A DNA stretch of 64,000 nucleotides from positions 1-64,000 of the forward strand of contig JAQSCO010000009.1 of NCBI GenBank assembly GCA_029945445.1. Direction: 5' to 3'. The notes below the pieces were generated by a model. That model ran no database searches. It worked only from the letters and a program-made list of their open reading frames with translations, and was not told the origin of the DNA. Of the stretch, positions 42,582-50,659 are shown piece after piece (the stretch's first letter is position 1; every line of letters starts with the position of its first letter). Both the position numbers and the translations under genes were made by a program. The stretch is from Lacunisphaera sp. Its GTDB lineage: Bacteria; Verrucomicrobiota; Verrucomicrobiia; Opitutales; Opitutaceae.

Positions 42582-43613
42582 ATGTTCATCGACGAAACCA
42601 AGATCAAAGCCCGGGCCGGCGACGGCGGGCGCGGCTGCGTCAGCTTCCGCCGCGAGAAATACGAGCCCTGGGGCGGGCCCAACGGCGGCGACGGTGGCAA
42701 GGGCGGGGATGTCATCCTCCGCGGTGACGACGACCAGAACAACCTGATCGACTTCAAGTTCAAGCCGCACTGGAACGGCGAGCGGGGCGAGCACGGGCAG
42801 GGCGCCGATTGCAACGGCCGCGAGGGCCGGCCCGCCGTCCTGCGTGTGCCGCTCGGCACCATCGCCTACCGCCTCGACACGGGCGAGAAGGTCGTCGAGA
42901 TCCTCGAGGACCACCAGGAGTTCGTGCTGCTCAAGGGCGGCAAGGGCGGCTTCGGCAACACCAAGTTCAAGTCGTCCGTCAACCGCGCCCCGCGCAAGAC
43001 CGGCCCGGGCGAGCCGGGCGAGATCGGCGACTTCCGGCTGGAACTGAAGAGCATCGCGGACATCGGCCTCGTGGGCTTCCCCAACGCCGGCAAGTCCTCG
43101 CTGACCAACCTCATCACCAACGCGCGACCGAAGACGGCGCCGTATCCCTTCACGACCCTGCATCCGCAGATCGGCGTCATTGATTACGGCGAGGAATACG
43201 AGACGCTCGTCCTGGCGGACGTGCCCGGGCTCATCGCCGGCGCGAGCGACGGCAAGGGCCTCGGCCACCGGTTCCTGCGACACATCGAGCGCTGCAAGCT
43301 CCTCGTGCTCATCCTCGACATGGCGGGCACGGACACCCGCGACCCGCGCGACGACTACAAGCAGTTGCTCAAGGAGCTCGAGCTCTACGACAAGGCGATG
43401 CTCAAGAAGCCGCGGCTCGTCCTGGCGAACAAGATGGACGAGGACGCCGCCATTGTGAACCTCCCGAAATTCAAGAAACGCTACCCGAAGGTGGAGCTGA
43501 TCCCGATTTCCTGCCTCACGGAGGTGGGGATCCCGAAGCTCAAGAAGGAGCTGCTGAAGCGGGTTAAGAAGATGCGGGTCAAAGAAAAGAAATCGCCAAG
43601 CGCCAAGGCCTGA
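42582..43613 (+). CDS. obgE: GTPase Obg/CgtA
   Basis: A 343-residue Obg GTPase involved in 50S ribosome assembly and stress control. The Gly-rich Obg fold covers residues 1-158 (AGDGGRGCVSFRREKYEPWG, GGDGGKGGDVIL). The G domain has GFPNAGKSSL (P-loop), FTTLHPQIGV (switch I), DVPGLIAGASDGKGLGHRFL (switch II) and NKMD. The tail is short and Lys-rich (KKMRVKEKKSPSAKA), without an added C-terminal domain. Confidence 0.96.
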   Translation: MFIDETKIKARAGDGGRGCVSFRREKYEPWGGPNGGDGGKGGDVILRGDDDQNNLIDFKFKPHWNGERGEHGQGADCNGREGRPAVLRVPLGTIAYRLDTGEKVVEILEDHQEFVLLKGGKGGFGNTKFKSSVNRAPRKTGPGEPGEIGDFRLELKSIADIGLVGFPNAGKSSLTNLITNARPKTAPYPFTTLHPQIGVIDYGEEYETLVLADVPGLIAGASDGKGLGHRFLRHIERCKLLVLILDMAGTDTRDPRDDYKQLLKELELYDKAMLKKPRLVLANKMDEDAAIVNLPKFKKRYPKVELIPISCLTEVGIPKLKKELLKRVKKMRVKEKKSPSAKA

Positions 43614-43629
43614 GTAGGCTTCCGGGCAC

Positions 43630-44343
43630 ATGTCAGAACACCGGCCATTGCTGATGCGCTCCAACCGCCTGCTGGGCTCGGCGTTGATTGAGCACAGCCT
43701 GGTGAAGTTTGAGGACCTCGAGGCCGCCAACGAGCGCCTGCTCGAGATCGCCGCCACCGGCGACATGCGGCGTAGTTCCGTGCTGAGCGTGCTCGTCTAC
43801 GAGAAGAAGGTGCTGCGCGAGGAGGACGTGCTGCACCACGTGGTCGACGACCATGGGGTGGGGGTCATCGACCTGCGGGGCTACGAGGTGCCCGACGACG
43901 TGAAAAACGGCCTCGATCTCGGCGCCTGCTGGGCGACCTGGACGGTGCCCTTCGACCGGGAGGAGGACTTTCATTTCGTCGCGACCGCCTACTACCTGAG
44001 CCCGGCCGTGCGCGCCCATTGGGAGAAGACCCTGGGTGGCCAGATCATCTGGCAGGCGACCACGATGGACATCATCGCGGATTTCCTCGATCGCGTGCAG
44101 GTCGAGCGCAACGAGGCCGCGAAGCGCGCCGACAGCGGCGCCCCGGCCGTGAACAAGACCGGCACCCGCGCCCCGTTCCCCGGCGCCACGAGCGCCCCCT
44201 TCATTCCGCCCGCCACCGGCAGCGCCGCGCCATTTGCCCCGCCGACCAGCTCGGGCAGCGTGCCGCCCTTCCCGCGGGCCACCAGCAACCCGCCCGTCGG
44301 GCCGCGCGTGGCCAGCAACCCGCCCCTGACGCCGCCCTCCTGA
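43630..44343 (+). CDS. GspE/PilB N-terminal-domain-like protein
   Basis: A 237-residue protein lacking an ATPase domain. The first 165 residues resemble the MshEN/GspE N-terminal module ([51 protein letters not shown]). The tail (about 170-237) is low-complexity Pro/Ser/Ala with repeated PF and NPP units. It sits 3 bases before the full ATPase gene and probably partners it in type IV pilus or type II secretion. Function is inferred from resemblance and context. Confidence 0.65.
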   Translation: MSEHRPLLMRSNRLLGSALIEHSLVKFEDLEAANERLLEIAATGDMRRSSVLSVLVYEKKVLREEDVLHHVVDDHGVGVIDLRGYEVPDDVKNGLDLGACWATWTVPFDREEDFHFVATAYYLSPAVRAHWEKTLGGQIIWQATTMDIIADFLDRVQVERNEAAKRADSGAPAVNKTGTRAPFPGATSAPFIPPATGSAAPFAPPTSSGSVPPFPRATSNPPVGPRVASNPPLTPPS

Positions 44344-44346
44344 GCC

Positions 44347-46091
44347 ATGCCCCTCGGACGCACCCAAACGCAGATCATCGACAAGCTCGAGGAGATGGGG
44401 AAACTCACCGCCGAGCAGAAGGCCGTGCTCGTGGCGCGTCCCGACGAACCGACGGGCGACCAGCTCGACCAGATCCTGCAGGCGGAGAACCGCATCACGT
44501 CCTTCCAGTTGCTGCTGGCCAAGTGCCGCGGGGGGGGGGGGGCCTCGCGCCGTTCAACGTCGCCCGCTACAAGGTTCACAACAACACCTTTGAGAAGATC
44601 GACCTCGAGTTCTGCCAGAAGAACCTGATCCTGCCGGTCGGACAGGTCGGCGACTTCCTGCTCGTGGCCTTCGCCAACCCCTTCGAGACCGCCGTCGCCG
44701 CCAAGATCCAGGACAAGACCGGCCAGCGCGTTGTCCGCCTGCTCGGTCGCGAGGCCGACATCCGGGAAAAACTCAAGAAGGACCAGGCCCGCGAGGAGGT
44801 CCAGTTCGGCGACGTCGTCGACCAGCTCGGCGCGCAATTCGAGGAGGACGACTCCGAGATCAAGGACGAGGATCTGGAGAACGAGGAGTCGGCCCCCATC
44901 ATCCAGCTTGCCAACCGCATCATCGAGGACGCGTATTTTGCCGGCACTTCCGACATCCACATCGAGCCGTGGGAAAAGGAGATCGTTGTCCGCTACCGCA
45001 TCGACGGCCTCACGCAGGAGAAGCTCCGGCTGCCCGCCAAGGTCGCCGGCGCGCTCGTCGCCCGCCTCAAGATCATGTGCAACCTCGACATCGCGGAGCG
45101 CCGCCTGCCGCAGGACGGCCGCATCATCTTCAAGCAGTTTAATAAAAAGAACATCGATATCGATCTGCGCGTTTCGACCGCCCCGCTCAACCACGGCGAG
45201 GGCGTGGTTATGCGTATCCTCGACAAGCAGAAGTCGACGCTGCCGCTGCCGGCGCTGGGCTTCACCGAGGAGAACCTCGCGCGCTACCGCGAGTGCATCC
45301 GCCAGCCCTACGGCATGATCCTGCACTGCGGGCCGACCGGCTCCGGCAAGTCCATGACGCTTTACTCGGCGATTAACGAGATCAACACCTCGGACGTCGT
45401 CATCCGCACCGCCGAGGATCCCATCGAATACACGCTGCCCGGCATCAACCAGATGCAGATGCACCGGCAGATCGGCCTCACCTTCGCCACCGCGCTCCGC
45501 GCCTTCCTCCGCCAAGACCCCGACATCATCCTCGTCGGCGAAATCCGCGACAAGGAGACGGCGAACATCGCCGTCGAGGCCGCGCTCACCGGCCATTTGC
45601 TCATCTCCACGCTCCACACCAACGACGCGCCGAGCACCGTGGCCCGCCTGACCGACATGGGCATCGAGCCATTCATGATCTCGTCGTCGCTCGTGTGCGT
45701 CTGCGCCCAGCGCCTCATGCGCCGCGTGTGCAAGGTCTGTCGCGTCGCCTACGAGCCCGACGGCCGCGAGAAGGACCTCATGCAGCGCGCCATCGGCTGG
45801 AGCGGCCAGATCTACAAGGCCAGCCCCAGCGGCTGCTCGAAGTGCAACAACACCGGCTACAAGGGCCGCGTCGGCATCCACGAGCTCCTCACCACCAGCG
45901 AGGAGCTCATCGAGGCGATCAACAAGGAGGCCGAGACCGCCGAGTTGAAGCGCATCGCGATGAAGTCCGGCATGAAGACCCTCCACCAGGACAGCATCAT
46001 CAAGGTGAAGGAGGGCCTCAGCACACTGGCCGAGGCCGTGGCCACCGTCCCGCAGGACATGGAGTTGCGCGACAGCGCGAAGAAGAAGTGA
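44347..46091 (+). CDS. GspE/PilB-family ATPase, frameshifted at a G13 tract
   Basis: The N-terminal MshEN-like part ([19 protein letters not shown] ... FQLLLAKCR) is in one frame up to a run of 13 G at 44530-44542. The rest ([20 protein letters not shown] onward) is in another frame; 11 or 14 G would join them into about 580 residues. Downstream the enzyme is intact: Walker [15 protein letters not shown], Walker [13 protein letters not shown], a His box [13 protein letters not shown], and CxxC pairs in [13 protein letters not shown] and [13 protein letters not shown]. Either an assembly error or phase variation explains it. It powers pilus assembly or protein secretion. Confidence 0.85.
44530..44542 (+). 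repeat. Homopolymeric tract of 13 G within the ATPase gene
   Basis: Thirteen consecutive G between CCGC and CCTC. The run would encode Gly residues between two folded parts of the protein. Its length sets the reading frame of everything downstream. Confidence 0.9.
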
Positions 46092-46109
46092 ACGGGGCGT
46101 TGGATCTGG

Positions 46110-46162
46110 TGGAGGGCCCGCGTCTCTGCGGGCCGCGGCCCGCCGGGACGCGAGCCCGCCGG
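46110..46162. repeat. Dispersed palindromic element, TGGAGGGC family, copy 3
   Basis: The left arm TGGAGGGCCCGCGTCTCTGC matches the other copies closely. The right arm (GGGACGCGAGCCCGCCGG) is shorter and degenerate at its end. It lies between the ATPase stop and the LysE-type gene. Confidence 0.8.
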
Positions 46163-46179
46163 CTTTTGCCCCCAAGCCC

Positions 46180-46812
46180 ATGACCGCCTACTGGCCCGAG
46201 TTCCTGACGATCATGGTCGCCCACGCGCTGGCGGTGGCCAGCCCCGGGCCGGATTTCGCCCTCGTGCTCCGACAGAGCCTGGCCCACGGCCGCCGCACCG
46301 CCGTGTGGAGCAGCATCGGCATCGGCTGCGGACTCTCGGTCCACATCACTTACTGCATTCTCGGGCTCGGGTATTTCCTCAAAAACTCCGCGGTCGCACT
46401 CGCCACGGTCAAATACCTCGGCGCGGCCTACCTCGCCTACGTCGGCCTGCGGGCCCTGCGCGCGCAACCACGCACGGGCGACGTGGATCTGGCCGCGGGC
46501 GCGACGGCCCCGACCGACCGCGCCGCGTGGACGACCGGCTTCCTCGTCAACGTCCTCAACCCGAAGGCCGCCCTGTTCTTCATCGCGCTGTTCCCGCTGG
46601 CCGTGAGCGTGCACACCCCGAAGCTCATTCAGCTCGGCTACGGCGTGTGGATGACTCTGACGACCATGGCCTGGTTCAGTTTCGTGGCGCTCGTCTTCAC
46701 GCGGGCGGAGGTGCGCCGGCGCTTTCTTTCGCACGGCCACTGGATCGACCGCGCGCTGGGCGTGGTCTTCCTCGGCTTCGCCGTCAGCCTCATCTTCGCA
46801 ACCCTGAGCTGA
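46180..46812 (+). CDS. LysE/RhtB-family amino acid exporter
   Basis: A 210-residue membrane protein with about six helices. The family signature is HALAVASPGPDFALVLRQSL at the N-terminus, followed by KYLGAAYLAYVGLRAL and GFLVNVLNPKAALFFIALFP. These exporters release amino acids such as lysine, threonine or homoserine lactones. It is downstream of a repeat element and not obviously in an operon. The substrate is undetermined. Confidence 0.9.
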   Translation: MTAYWPEFLTIMVAHALAVASPGPDFALVLRQSLAHGRRTAVWSSIGIGCGLSVHITYCILGLGYFLKNSAVALATVKYLGAAYLAYVGLRALRAQPRTGDVDLAAGATAPTDRAAWTTGFLVNVLNPKAALFFIALFPLAVSVHTPKLIQLGYGVWMTLTTMAWFSFVALVFTRAEVRRRFLSHGHWIDRALGVVFLGFAVSLIFATLS

Positions 46813-46813
46813 C

Positions 46814-47251
46814 TTAACCGCCCTTCACGACGGGGGCTTTCACGACGCCGGTCAGGGGCTGGCTGGTGGCGAGGTCGGTGATCCAGAAGTCGCAAAAGCT
46901 GTTCTTCCCGAAAAGCTGGGCGTCGGTCGCGTATTTGAGCTGGTAGCTTGCGTGCGCCACGGCCTGCAGCTCCAGCTGCGCCTTCGCGGAAAAGACGCCG
47001 CGCTTGAACTCGACAGTCAGGATGCGGTGTCCGGCCTTGAGCTCGACCGGCGTGTTCCAGCCGGCGCGGCCGGCGGCGACGGGCTGGCCGTCGACGGCAG
47101 CGATGAACGCCGTGAAGTTGTCGAACAGGGCGCTGGAGTCTTCGGAGCCCCTGATGGTGGCGGTGCCGGGGGGCTCGATCACGGGCGCGGTGGCGCAGCC
47201 GGCGACAAGCAGGACAAGAAGACTGGCGGCGAGCAGCAGGCGTGGGTGCAT
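46814..47251 (-). CDS. Putative lipoprotein
   Basis: A 145-residue exported protein with a clear lipobox: hydrophobic LLLAASLLVLLVAGC, cleavage before Cys19. The mature part has a beta-rich look (HRILTVEFKRGVFSAKAQLE, ASYQLKYATDAQLFGKNSF) and two further Cys are absent. I recognise no named family. It lies 21 bases downstream of the FUSC gene on the same strand and may be co-transcribed with it. Confidence 0.75.
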   Translation of the reverse strand: MHPRLLLAASLLVLLVAGCATAPVIEPPGTATIRGSEDSSALFDNFTAFIAAVDGQPVAAGRAGWNTPVELKAGHRILTVEFKRGVFSAKAQLELQAVAHASYQLKYATDAQLFGKNSFCDFWITDLATSQPLTGVVKAPVVKGG

Positions 47252-47272
47252 GGTCGGGGGGATTTCGCGCAG

Positions 47273-49483
47273 TCAAACCGCCGCGGCGGCTTCTGGCAAG
47301 CCGGCGACGGGCGCGACGGTGGCCTCGGCGGCGAGCAGCATCGCGCTCAGTTCGGTGGCGCCGCGGGCGAATTGCGCGTAGGCGCTGTGCTCCAGCGGCG
47401 TGGCCTCCACGGCCGTGCGCAGGGAGAGCTGGTCGAGGGTCTCGCGCAGGGCGGCGAGCCGGGCGTGGTCGGTCTGGCCGGTCTCGGCGGACACGGCGAC
47501 CGCCTCGAGCGTCTCGACTGCGGCCGTCACGAACCGGCCGAGTTCCGGGCGTTGCAACGTGGTGCCGGGTGACAGGTGCAGCGCCACGACGGTGAGCGCG
47601 CGGGTGAGACGCTGGTTGCCGTTGGCGAGCGCGGCCGCGGCCTCGATGCCTTCCTGCTGGTTCGCGGGATCGCCGGACATCCGTTGCAGCGAGGAGAACA
47701 CGAGGCTGTTGGCCTTTTCGGCAGCGCGCTTGAGGACGATGGCGCCGGCGTCGTAACCGCCACCGGAAATAATGCGGTCGCCGAGCATGCGGACGTAGTC
47801 GCGGTTGGCCCGCAGGGCGCGGGCGAGGGTGCGCGGAAAGAGCTTCCGCTCCCAAGTCGGCCAGAACAGCTGCGCCGCCAGCAGCGCCAGCAGGCCGCCC
47901 GCCAGCGTGACCGCGAGCCGCTCGACCGTGAAGCCGAGGGTGATCTTCGTGGCGGTCTCGGTGATCAGCACGACAAACAGCGTGATGAAGAAGACCGCAT
48001 AGCCGTAGTTGCGCTTCAGGAAGAACGCAAAAAAGAACATCGTCACCGCCATCGCGGCGATGAGCACGGCCTGCGGCAACGCCAGCCACAGCAGCAGGCT
48101 GGCGAGCACGCTCCCGGTGAGGGTGCCGACGACGCGCTGCCCGGCGCGCAGCCGCGTGGAACCGTAGTCGGGCTGGAGCACCACGAGCACGGTAAGCGGC
48201 AGCCAGTAGCCGTGCGCGAGGTTGAGCAGCTTGAACGCGGCCACGCCGGCCACCTCGAGCACGGTCAGGCGCGCGATGAAGCGCAGCAGCGCCGGGTCGG
48301 CGTGCCAGCTGAAGTTCAGCGCCGACGCCAGCGGGCGCAGCGTCCACGTGTGCAGGTCGAACAGCTCGAGGGAGAACGCCGCGTGCTCGTTGGCGCGGTC
48401 CACGGTGGCGCGCAGCGTCGTGCCGAGCGCGGGGATGAGCGCGGCGATCTGCTGGAGCAGGAAGGTGAGCTGCGTGGCCTCGGGCGCCCGGCCGGTCTGG
48501 GCCAGCACGCGGTCCTGCAGCGCGTGGAGGAGGTTGCCGATGCGGCGCAGGCGGACCTCGGCGGCAATGAGGTGCGCGGGCTGGCGGGAGACGACCGTCA
48601 CGGCCGTGGTGCGCGCCATGTTCGTGAGCGAGTTCAGCACCGGCGTGAAGCTCGGCGCCAGCGCCGCGAAGTCCGGGCGGTCCAGCAGCGTCTCGAGCGC
48701 GGTGTTGAACGCGACCAGCCGCGTGGCGAATTTCGCCGCGGTCAGGTTGAGATCCTCGAGCTCGCTCAGGTGCGGGCGGCGCCGGCCGGCGTGGGCGGCG
48801 GCGAGCGTGGCGCTGGTCTGGTCGAGCGCGATGCGGAGCGCGGCCTCCTTCGCGGCGACCTGGCGGTGGCGCGCGACGGGGTCCGGGTTCTGCTCGGGCC
48901 TCATGGCCTCGAGCAGGTCGGAGAGGGCGAGCCAGCTGTCGGCGGTGGCGCGGCGCAGCGGGTGCTGGGCGCGGAAGGGCCAGAGCGCCACCTGCACGAA
49001 CAGGCCCCACAGGCCCCCGCCGAGCGCGGCGAGAAAGTAATGGTGGGCGTTCGCCACGCCGTCCGGCTGCGCCAGCGCCAGCATCAGGAGGAAGGCGGAG
49101 TTGATCGCGAGCGACATGCCGTAGTCGGGACTCAGGTGGCGCCACACGCCGCCGAGCACGATGACCAGCGCCATGGCCGCCAGCGCGGCGGGCAGGTGGC
49201 CGCTGGCCAGGCCGCCGAGCCAGCACGCCCCGCCGCAGATCGCGGTCATCACCAGCAGCAGGCTGACGCGCAGCGGGTAGGAGCCGCGGATGTCGAGCAT
49301 GGCGATGTTCTGCGCGGCGATGGCGGCGAAGGACGCCTCGAGGGGCAATTTCAGCCAGGCGGCGGCGAAGAACGCACCCATGAAGCCGACCGTCGCGCGC
49401 AGCCCGCGGTTGATGTCGGGCTGGAGCCGCTGCTCCTCCAGGTAATGCCGCGTGCGGGCGAAGAGTCCGCTCATTCGCGCCAT
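47273..49483 (-). CDS. FUSC-family (YccS/AaeB-like) membrane protein
   Basis: A 736-residue protein with two membrane blocks of about five or six helices each (residues about 25-165 and 400-530). The second block carries the FUSC signature GYWLPLTVLVVLQPDYGST then RLRAGQRVVGTLTGSVLA. Cytoplasmic helical domains follow each block. Family members include the p-hydroxybenzoic acid efflux pump AaeB and YccS. It may export aromatic acids or similar compounds, but no partner periplasmic adaptor gene is present. Confidence 0.88.
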   Translation of the reverse strand: MARMSGLFARTRHYLEEQRLQPDINRGLRATVGFMGAFFAAAWLKLPLEASFAAIAAQNIAMLDIRGSYPLRVSLLLVMTAICGGACWLGGLASGHLPAALAAMALVIVLGGVWRHLSPDYGMSLAINSAFLLMLALAQPDGVANAHHYFLAALGGGLWGLFVQVALWPFRAQHPLRRATADSWLALSDLLEAMRPEQNPDPVARHRQVAAKEAALRIALDQTSATLAAAHAGRRRPHLSELEDLNLTAAKFATRLVAFNTALETLLDRPDFAALAPSFTPVLNSLTNMARTTAVTVVSRQPAHLIAAEVRLRRIGNLLHALQDRVLAQTGRAPEATQLTFLLQQIAALIPALGTTLRATVDRANEHAAFSLELFDLHTWTLRPLASALNFSWHADPALLRFIARLTVLEVAGVAAFKLLNLAHGYWLPLTVLVVLQPDYGSTRLRAGQRVVGTLTGSVLASLLLWLALPQAVLIAAMAVTMFFFAFFLKRNYGYAVFFITLFVVLITETATKITLGFTVERLAVTLAGGLLALLAAQLFWPTWERKLFPRTLARALRANRDYVRMLGDRIISGGGYDAGAIVLKRAAEKANSLVFSSLQRMSGDPANQQEGIEAAAALANGNQRLTRALTVVALHLSPGTTLQRPELGRFVTAAVETLEAVAVSAETGQTDHARLAALRETLDQLSLRTAVEATPLEHSAYAQFARGATELSAMLLAAEATVAPVAGLPEAAAAV

Positions 49484-49548
49484 TGTCGCGAACCGCAGCC
49501 CGGCGTCACGCGGGAAAGAGGGAGCGGTGGCTGGCCCGGTTCCACCTT

Positions 49549-49614
49549 CATAGATGGCACGGATCGGGTGACCTGCGGCCTGGGATATCAGTGCTATCGG
49601 TGAAATCCGTGGTC
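49549..49614. repeat. Possible dispersed repeat (ATCCGTGGTC type)
   Basis: Non-coding sequence between FUSC and the NAD(P)-binding gene contains ATAGATGGCACGGATCGGGT and CTATCGGTGAAATCCGTGGT. It recalls the 'CCACGGATTTCACGGATAGC' type repeat I know from other verrucomicrobial genomes. Only one copy is in this window, so the call is tentative. Confidence 0.35.
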
Positions 49615-50281
49615 AAACCGCCTTGGGGCCGGCGGCGCGGGAGGCGTCGGCGAGCTGGCGGATTTCCACATTCTCGATGATCCGGCTCCGGTCCCTGGTC
49701 GAGGCCAGCTGCAGCATCGCGCGGGCGAGGTCCTCGCCCTTGACATAAAACTTCCGCGCGGGCGCGAGGATACGGACGGCCGGAATCATCAGCTTGTAGA
49801 AAAAGGGCCAGCCGGTGGTGTTACGGGCGTCGATCGCGCCCGGCCGCCAGCAGACGGCCCGGTAATGGTCGAGCAGGTCGGCCTCCGCCTCGGCCTTGGT
49901 GTGCGCCCACATCGCGTCGCTGTCCAGGCTCGCGCCCTGGCCGCTCAGGTAGTGGAAGACCGCCGCGGGGCTCCGCGCCTGCAGCGCCTTCGCCGCGGCG
50001 AGGGGCGCGTCGTAGGCGAGGGTATGATACTCGGCCTCCGCCTTGACCAGCGCCGTGGCCCGGCCAATGCAGTAGAAGCACGCGTCCAGCCCGGCGAAGG
50101 CGTCGCTCACCGCGGAATAGTCGGTCAGGTGGCCATGCTGAAAGCCGACCTGCTTCCTGGAATCGACCGCAATCTTCCGCCGGGAAATGGTACGAACCTC
50201 CGTGACCAAAGCACTGCCCAGCGCAATCTCGAGAAGACTGCCGCCCGCGGCCCCGGTTGCGCCTAGGATCAGAATTTTCAT
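49613..50281 (-). CDS. NAD(P)-binding oxidoreductase, atypical SDR
   Basis: A 222-residue Rossmann protein. The nucleotide-binding motif ILGATGAAGGSLLEIAL is at the extreme N-terminus, and the active-site region is YLSGQGASLDSDAMWAHTKAEAE. It resembles HTATIP2-like and NmrA-like atypical SDRs that lack the Tyr-x3-Lys dyad in standard form. The ATG at 50281 overlaps the stop of the upstream membrane-protein gene as ATGA, so it is preferred. The substrate is unknown. Confidence 0.8.
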   Translation of the reverse strand: MKILILGATGAAGGSLLEIALGSALVTEVRTISRRKIAVDSRKQVGFQHGHLTDYSAVSDAFAGLDACFYCIGRATALVKAEAEYHTLAYDAPLAAAKALQARSPAAVFHYLSGQGASLDSDAMWAHTKAEAEADLLDHYRAVCWRPGAIDARNTTGWPFFYKLMIPAVRILAPARKFYVKGEDLARAMLQLASTRDRSRIIENVEIRQLADASRAAGPKAV

Positions 50282-50526
50282 TTTTCCGGTCCCCACTGCC
50301 AGCGTGGCGCTTCACCCTTCCACCAGCAGATCGCGCTCATGACCAGCGCCCAGGCCAGGCTATAGCCGACGAAATAGAGCGGATGGATTTTGATGAGACC
50401 AGTGCCGCTGATGAGCACGGCAACAAACCCGAACAGCACGACCCAGCCCTGCCACCGTTGGGGCATGCCCCAGCCATAGCCGTAGGTCTTGGCCGGGAAC
50501 CATGCTTCATTTTTTGGAAGGGGCAT
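50278..50526 (-). CDS. Small membrane protein of unknown function
   Basis: An 82-residue protein with two hydrophobic helices (about residues 28-45 and 52-70). The N-terminal stretch NEAWFPAKTYGYGWGMPQRWQ looks conserved and aromatic-rich. The open frame allows a TTG start at 50553, but the ATG here is simpler and preserves the recognisable part. It is coupled by ATGA overlap to the oxidoreductase. No family is named. The gap 50554-50659 shows nothing clear. Confidence 0.65.
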   Translation of the reverse strand: MPLPKNEAWFPAKTYGYGWGMPQRWQGWVVLFGFVAVLISGTGLIKIHPLYFVGYSLAWALVMSAICWWKGEAPRWQWGPEK

Positions 50527-50659
50527 CTGCTTTTGCCTGACGGCATTCTTCAACTACGTAGAAAATCTCTGATGGCTTGGCCCGCCAAGGACAGGAAGCG
50601 GCAGAACCGGTTCGCTTACAACTCCCGACTTTACTCATGCGTCTTCGGGCTGTTTGGCC

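Noticed and set aside
47576-49603. 675-codon plus-strand ORF opposite the FUSC gene
   Set aside because: The composition is dominated by Arg, Gln, Gly and His as expected for a shadow frame; the minus-strand protein has clear family motifs.
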